Shown: positions 61,215 through 64,000 of the stretch, piece by piece
Layout of the letters: each line of letters begins with the position of its first letter
Position numbering within the stretch: the stretch's first letter is position 1
Assembly: GCF_900100785.1 (NCBI RefSeq)
Contig: NZ_FNCP01000029.1
Span: forward strand, 1 to 64,000
Length of the DNA: 64,000 nucleotides
Source: Desulfosporosinus hippei DSM 8344
GTDB lineage: Bacteria > Bacillota > Desulfitobacteriia > Desulfitobacteriales > Desulfitobacteriaceae
Reading direction: 5' to 3'
Program-made: the position numbers and the translations under genes
Notes under the pieces: model-generated
The model's input: the letters and a program-made list of their open reading frames with translations, nothing else
What the model was told of the DNA's origin: nothing
The model's database searches: none

Positions 61215-62014
61215 CGACTTATTTTCAGTTATGTAATAGGATTATAAAATGCTATACCTTACTTTCTTAATTGAAAGAGTTGCTACGCAGTTATTTAGGG
61301 TGGTGATAATCCTGCATTTATTTTGTGTAAGAGACAGATTGAAGATACTTTTAAACACTTGAATTTATCGCAGATATACTGTTGGGAGCAGGCGCAGTTT
61401 GATTCCTTCCTGCAGGACATCCTCTTACCGATGAACAGCAAGCTGTGCTGGATGCTATTCGAGAGAAGCTGTTGCTCACGCCTATGGAGCACCCCTTTGC
61501 ATATATCAAAGAGTGTGATGAGCTATACGCTCTCGCCGGATCTGCCTGATGGTGCATTTACCGTCACTGATTGCCTTCCTTCCGACCAACCTCGGCTGAA
61601 GCGCACCAATGCCAATGAGCCCCAGGCATCGGGCAGCATTTCCATCACTCTCATTGGTGGAGCAGGTGGTTCGACTGCCATCATTTTCGGCGGCAGCGGC
61701 CAGAGCAAGCTCCATGCAGCCTGCTCCGCACTGCACTTTGAGCCGATGGACGGTGTGGAGTGGCACATGATGTTTTATGAAAAAAGACGCGAAGATGTAA
61801 CGGTGGAGTTGATATAAACCTGATCAAAGAGATTAGACGCATAATCGGAAGCATGGATAAACCGAGGTTAAGCATAAAAGTACCAATGGAAAGGGTTAAT
61901 TTAAGTAGTGCGTAATGAGTTTGAATATTCACATGGTGAAAAGAAACATGAACAGGCCATTTTCACCGTGTTATAATATTTTGAAATGATAACTTAATGT
62001 AGGGGTGAGCTTTA
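61215..62014. other. 800-base decayed region
   Basis: No intact gene is visible apart from the broken frames described at 61345-61915. The stretch from 61920 to 62014 is the AT-rich leader of the next gene, with a GGGGTGAG site ahead of its ATG. Confidence 0.45.
61345..61915 (+). pseudogene. Decayed gene remnant B with frame breaks
   Basis: Pieces of coding sequence lie in different frames. One gives LTDEQQAVLDAIREKLLLTP then MEHPFAYIKECDELYALAG (about 61427-61540). The next frame gives SPDLPDGAFTVTDCLPSDQ, then GSISITLIGGAGGSTAIIFG and GVEWHMMFYEKRREDVTVEL, to a stop at about 61817. A third gives LIKEIRRIIGSMDKPRLSIK to 61915. Residues and downstream sequence match remnant A at 55.6 kb. I do not know the parent family; the parent was probably a protein of roughly 180-200 residues. 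Confidence 0.55.
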
Positions 62015-62851
62015 ATGGACCTTAACTTTTTTGATGAGTTAAAGAAGTCGCAAATAATTGCCGAAGCTTACAAAGAATGGAGTAGTTATAGATATCAAGT
62101 AACAGAATATATTATTTCTAATACTACAGACTTTGAAAGTATTGCAATATTTGGTGCAGGTAAATGTAATGATATTGATTTGAGCATACTTGAATCTAAA
62201 TTTAAAAAAGTAATTTTAATTGATATAGATATGTCTTCTATGAAAGAGGGTATAAACCAGTATTCATTAGAAAATAGCAACAAAATCGAATTGATAGCTT
62301 GTGACTTTTTGGGTATAGAGGATATCGAATATAGAGATTATGAATATTTAGTAAGGAAATTCTTTTTTACTAGTACGAATAATTTAAATAGTCGACGAAA
62401 AATATTAAGTCTTCTCGATAATCTAACTGATAAAATTGACAAATATCCATTAGTTTTCGGAAAAGATGCATATAAAAATAGTGTATTAATAGGAGTCCAT
62501 AGTCAGATAAATGTTTATTTGCAGCAGATTTGGTCAATATGCCTACAAATAACTGGGAAGACAGATAATCTGGCTCTCGACAAGATGAAAAAGATGAATG
62601 AAATTATTGCAAAAAAGCTTAATGCTGCAGTCATAGAAAGCACTGAAGATAAATCATTTATTGGATATGAGATGGGGATAGAAGGACAGTATGGTGGAAT
62701 TGAAGGGGCTATTCAAGCTGAAAATGACTTAGAATTAAGATTGGAAAGTGGTTTGATAAATATTAGTTCGGAGTTCAAATTATTATGGCCTTTTAAGCCT
62801 GACTGTAAATATGATATGAGGTTCACATGTATTTGTAAAAATAAAGTATAG
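62015..62851 (+). CDS. Putative SAM-dependent methyltransferase-like protein
   Basis: A 278-residue AT-rich gene product. IAIFGAGKCNDIDLSILESK followed by KVILIDIDMSSM looks like motifs I and II of class I SAM methyltransferases (glycine-rich loop, then an acidic residue at the end of strand 2), and IELIACDFLGIED could be motif III. The second half is helical and unfamiliar. I cannot name a substrate. Base composition (low GC) differs from the neighbouring prfC, which suggests acquisition by transfer. It follows a GGGGTGAG ribosome site. Confidence 0.55.
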   Translation: MDLNFFDELKKSQIIAEAYKEWSSYRYQVTEYIISNTTDFESIAIFGAGKCNDIDLSILESKFKKVILIDIDMSSMKEGINQYSLENSNKIELIACDFLGIEDIEYRDYEYLVRKFFFTSTNNLNSRRKILSLLDNLTDKIDKYPLVFGKDAYKNSVLIGVHSQINVYLQQIWSICLQITGKTDNLALDKMKKMNEIIAKKLNAAVIESTEDKSFIGYEMGIEGQYGGIEGAIQAENDLELRLESGLINISSEFKLLWPFKPDCKYDMRFTCICKNKV

Positions 62852-62876
62852 TATAGTAAAATGAGGGAATTTCCAA

Positions 62877-63308
62877 ATGTCACTTAGAATTCATATCGGA
62901 TCTGGGAATATTTCAGAACATGGAGGCTCAGCCTCCGGAAAGGATAGTAGGATGTCGAAGAAATATATTATGTTAAGACCTGAAGAAGAGGCTGCTGCGG
63001 AAGGGGAATCAACCATTAAAGAGATGTTTTGCTTCGGGGAAAACTCCAGCAATTACCTCTTTCCGGATGTGGAGGTCAATGATGAAAATCAAAACAAATT
63101 GCAGGAGCTGGTAAATGAATATAGTGCACTGATTGGACAGGAAGATAACAAGGACCTGGATCTGAAGGCATTCTTCGCAGGGAAACAAATCAACATCGAA
63201 CATGTGGAAGAATTTGAGGAGCCGCGGGATGTCTTCATCCTGCTGGTCTATTTCAAAGAGGTCTGCAAGCTTAAGGATTTTGAGCCTGTAGCCGTTATTG
63301 AGACATAA
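62877..63308 (+). CDS. Hypothetical acidic protein
   Basis: A 143-residue strongly acidic protein that I do not recognise. The first 30 residues are Gly/Ser-rich (HIGSGNISEHGGSASGKD); the rest is predicted mixed alpha/beta with many Glu and Asp. It follows the putative methyltransferase by 26 bases, with only a weak ribosome site, so the two may be cotranscribed. A small hairpin with five T lies after the stop. Confidence 0.5.
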   Translation: MSLRIHIGSGNISEHGGSASGKDSRMSKKYIMLRPEEEAAAEGESTIKEMFCFGENSSNYLFPDVEVNDENQNKLQELVNEYSALIGQEDNKDLDLKAFFAGKQINIEHVEEFEEPRDVFILLVYFKEVCKLKDFEPVAVIET

Positions 63309-63310
63309 AA

Positions 63311-63330
63311 GCCCTGAAAAGGGTATTTTT
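63311..63330 (+). terminator. Weak hairpin terminator before prfC
   Basis: GCCCT (63311-63315) and AGGGT (63320-63324) form a short stem with a GAAA loop, followed by A and five T. Confidence 0.5.
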
Positions 63331-63455
63331 CTCATATAACCTGCCAATTGAGGATATATAGAATATCGTGTATAATTAACTCTTATACTAATTGAAAAAC
63401 AATTGAACGTTAGAATATGATTTATGACAAAAGATTAGTTTAAGGAGTTAAAACA

Positions 63456-64000
63456 TTGAGTCACACGGATTTAAAATCAGAAATTAATTCTCGTAAAACC
63501 TTTGCGATTATTTCCCATCCGGATGCAGGAAAAACTACCTTAACCGAAAAGCTGCTTCTTTTTGGAGGGGCAATTCGTGAAGCCGGTTCGGTAAAAGCAA
63601 GGAAAGCGGAACGCTATGCTACTTCGGATTGGATGGAACTTGAGAGACAGCGTGGGATTTCCATTACGTCCAGTGCCCTGCAATTTAAGTATCAAGGATT
63701 TGTTATTAATATCCTTGATACACCTGGGCACCAGGATTTTAGTGAGGATACCTACCGAACTCTGACAGCGGCGGATAGTGCTGTGATGCTGATTGACGCA
63801 GCAAAAGGGGTTGAGACCCAGACCAAGAAACTATTTGAGGTCTGCCGTCAGCGTGGGATTCCGATTTTTACCTTTATCAATAAATTTGACCGTAATGCTA
63901 AGGATCCACTTGATTTGATGGATGAAGTAGAAAAGGTACTGGGAATTGAATCTTATGCTATGAATTGGCCCATCGGTATGGGTCAAGATTTTAAGGGGAT
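63456..64000 (+). CDS. prfC: Peptide chain release factor 3 (5' part)
   Basis: The gene runs off the right edge of the window; 181 codons are visible. RF3 is a translational GTPase that recycles RF1/RF2. GTPase motifs are seen: G1 HPDAGKTT, G2-region [11 protein letters not shown]3 DTPGHQDF and G4 [18 protein letters not shown] and [16 protein letters not shown] distinguish RF3 from EF-G. The start is TTG 63456, eight bases after AAGGAG. Confidence 0.95.
   Translation, partial: MSHTDLKSEINSRKTFAIISHPDAGKTTLTEKLLLFGGAIREAGSVKARKAERYATSDWMELERQRGISITSSALQFKYQGFVINILDTPGHQDFSEDTYRTLTAADSAVMLIDAAKGVETQTKKLFEVCRQRGIPIFTFINKFDRNAKDPLDLMDEVEKVLGIESYAMNWPIGMGQDFKG

Noticed and set aside
61324-61337. 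TGTGTAAGAGACAG resembles the Tn5 mosaic end used in sequencing libraries
   Set aside because: It lacks two bases of the mosaic end and the flanks do not continue the adapter; likely chance.

Overview
The window reads as chromosomal DNA from an anaerobic, endospore-forming Firmicute of the class Clostridia, most like Desulfosporosinus/Desulfitobacterium. This is inferred from gene content, without a database search. Spore genes are present (spore photoproduct lyase, an alpha/beta small acid-soluble spore protein, a CotF-like coat protein). So are lactate utilisation genes lutABC, a selenocysteine FdnG-type formate dehydrogenase, a Bacillus-like fatty-acid beta-oxidation cluster, and strong Gram-positive ribosome binding sites.

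Layout. 0-14 kb: mostly housekeeping genes (CAP/SH3 exported protein, xpt, NADP isocitrate dehydrogenase, a two-subunit UxaA-family lyase, a divergent HPr kinase, an NlpC/P60 hydrolase, a phasin-like/UbiB pair, splB, lutABC). 14-22.6 kb: fatty-acid degradation (TetR regulator with a palindromic operator, fadN, fadA, a tandem 218-bp palindromic repeat, fadE, an MBL-fold hydrolase behind a related palindrome). 22.7-36.8 kb: a chemoreceptor, a coat protein, a Cd/Zn-type ATPase with its CadC-like regulator (apparent AUA start), hutP-hutH with a visible antitermination leader, csoR-copA-copZ, a SASP and a hemolysin III protein. 36.9-43.7 kb: a membrane-bound one-component regulator followed by fdnGHI-fdhE, where an in-frame UGA and a SECIS hairpin encode selenocysteine.

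44-53 kb is an accessory-looking stretch. It holds a DUF3102 protein, two neighbouring genes each broken by one frameshift (a PaaI-type thioesterase and a DUF4085 protein), a HEPN/MNT toxin-antitoxin pair, an Amj-type flippase flanked by two copies of a palindromic repeat, a DUF4160/DUF2442 pair, a DUF1835/DUF3658 protein, a nitroreductase and a DapF paralogue in which both catalytic cysteines are serine. A BlaI/BlaR1-like pair with an unusual long sensor domain follows.

56-61 kb is the most striking part. Two tandem paralogous genes encode an N-terminal domain, a Thr-rich collagen-like stalk and seven YVTN repeats (a predicted seven-bladed beta-propeller). A glycosyltransferase with C-terminal helical repeats follows at once. 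I read this as a possible glycosylated spore- or cell-surface filament system, analogous in design to BclA but with a propeller as head. The window ends in decayed gene remnants, two genes of unknown function and the 5' part of prfC.

Several enzymes (HprK, SplB, DapF) carry substitutions at known catalytic positions. At least two small genes were found that are shorter than 60 codons.
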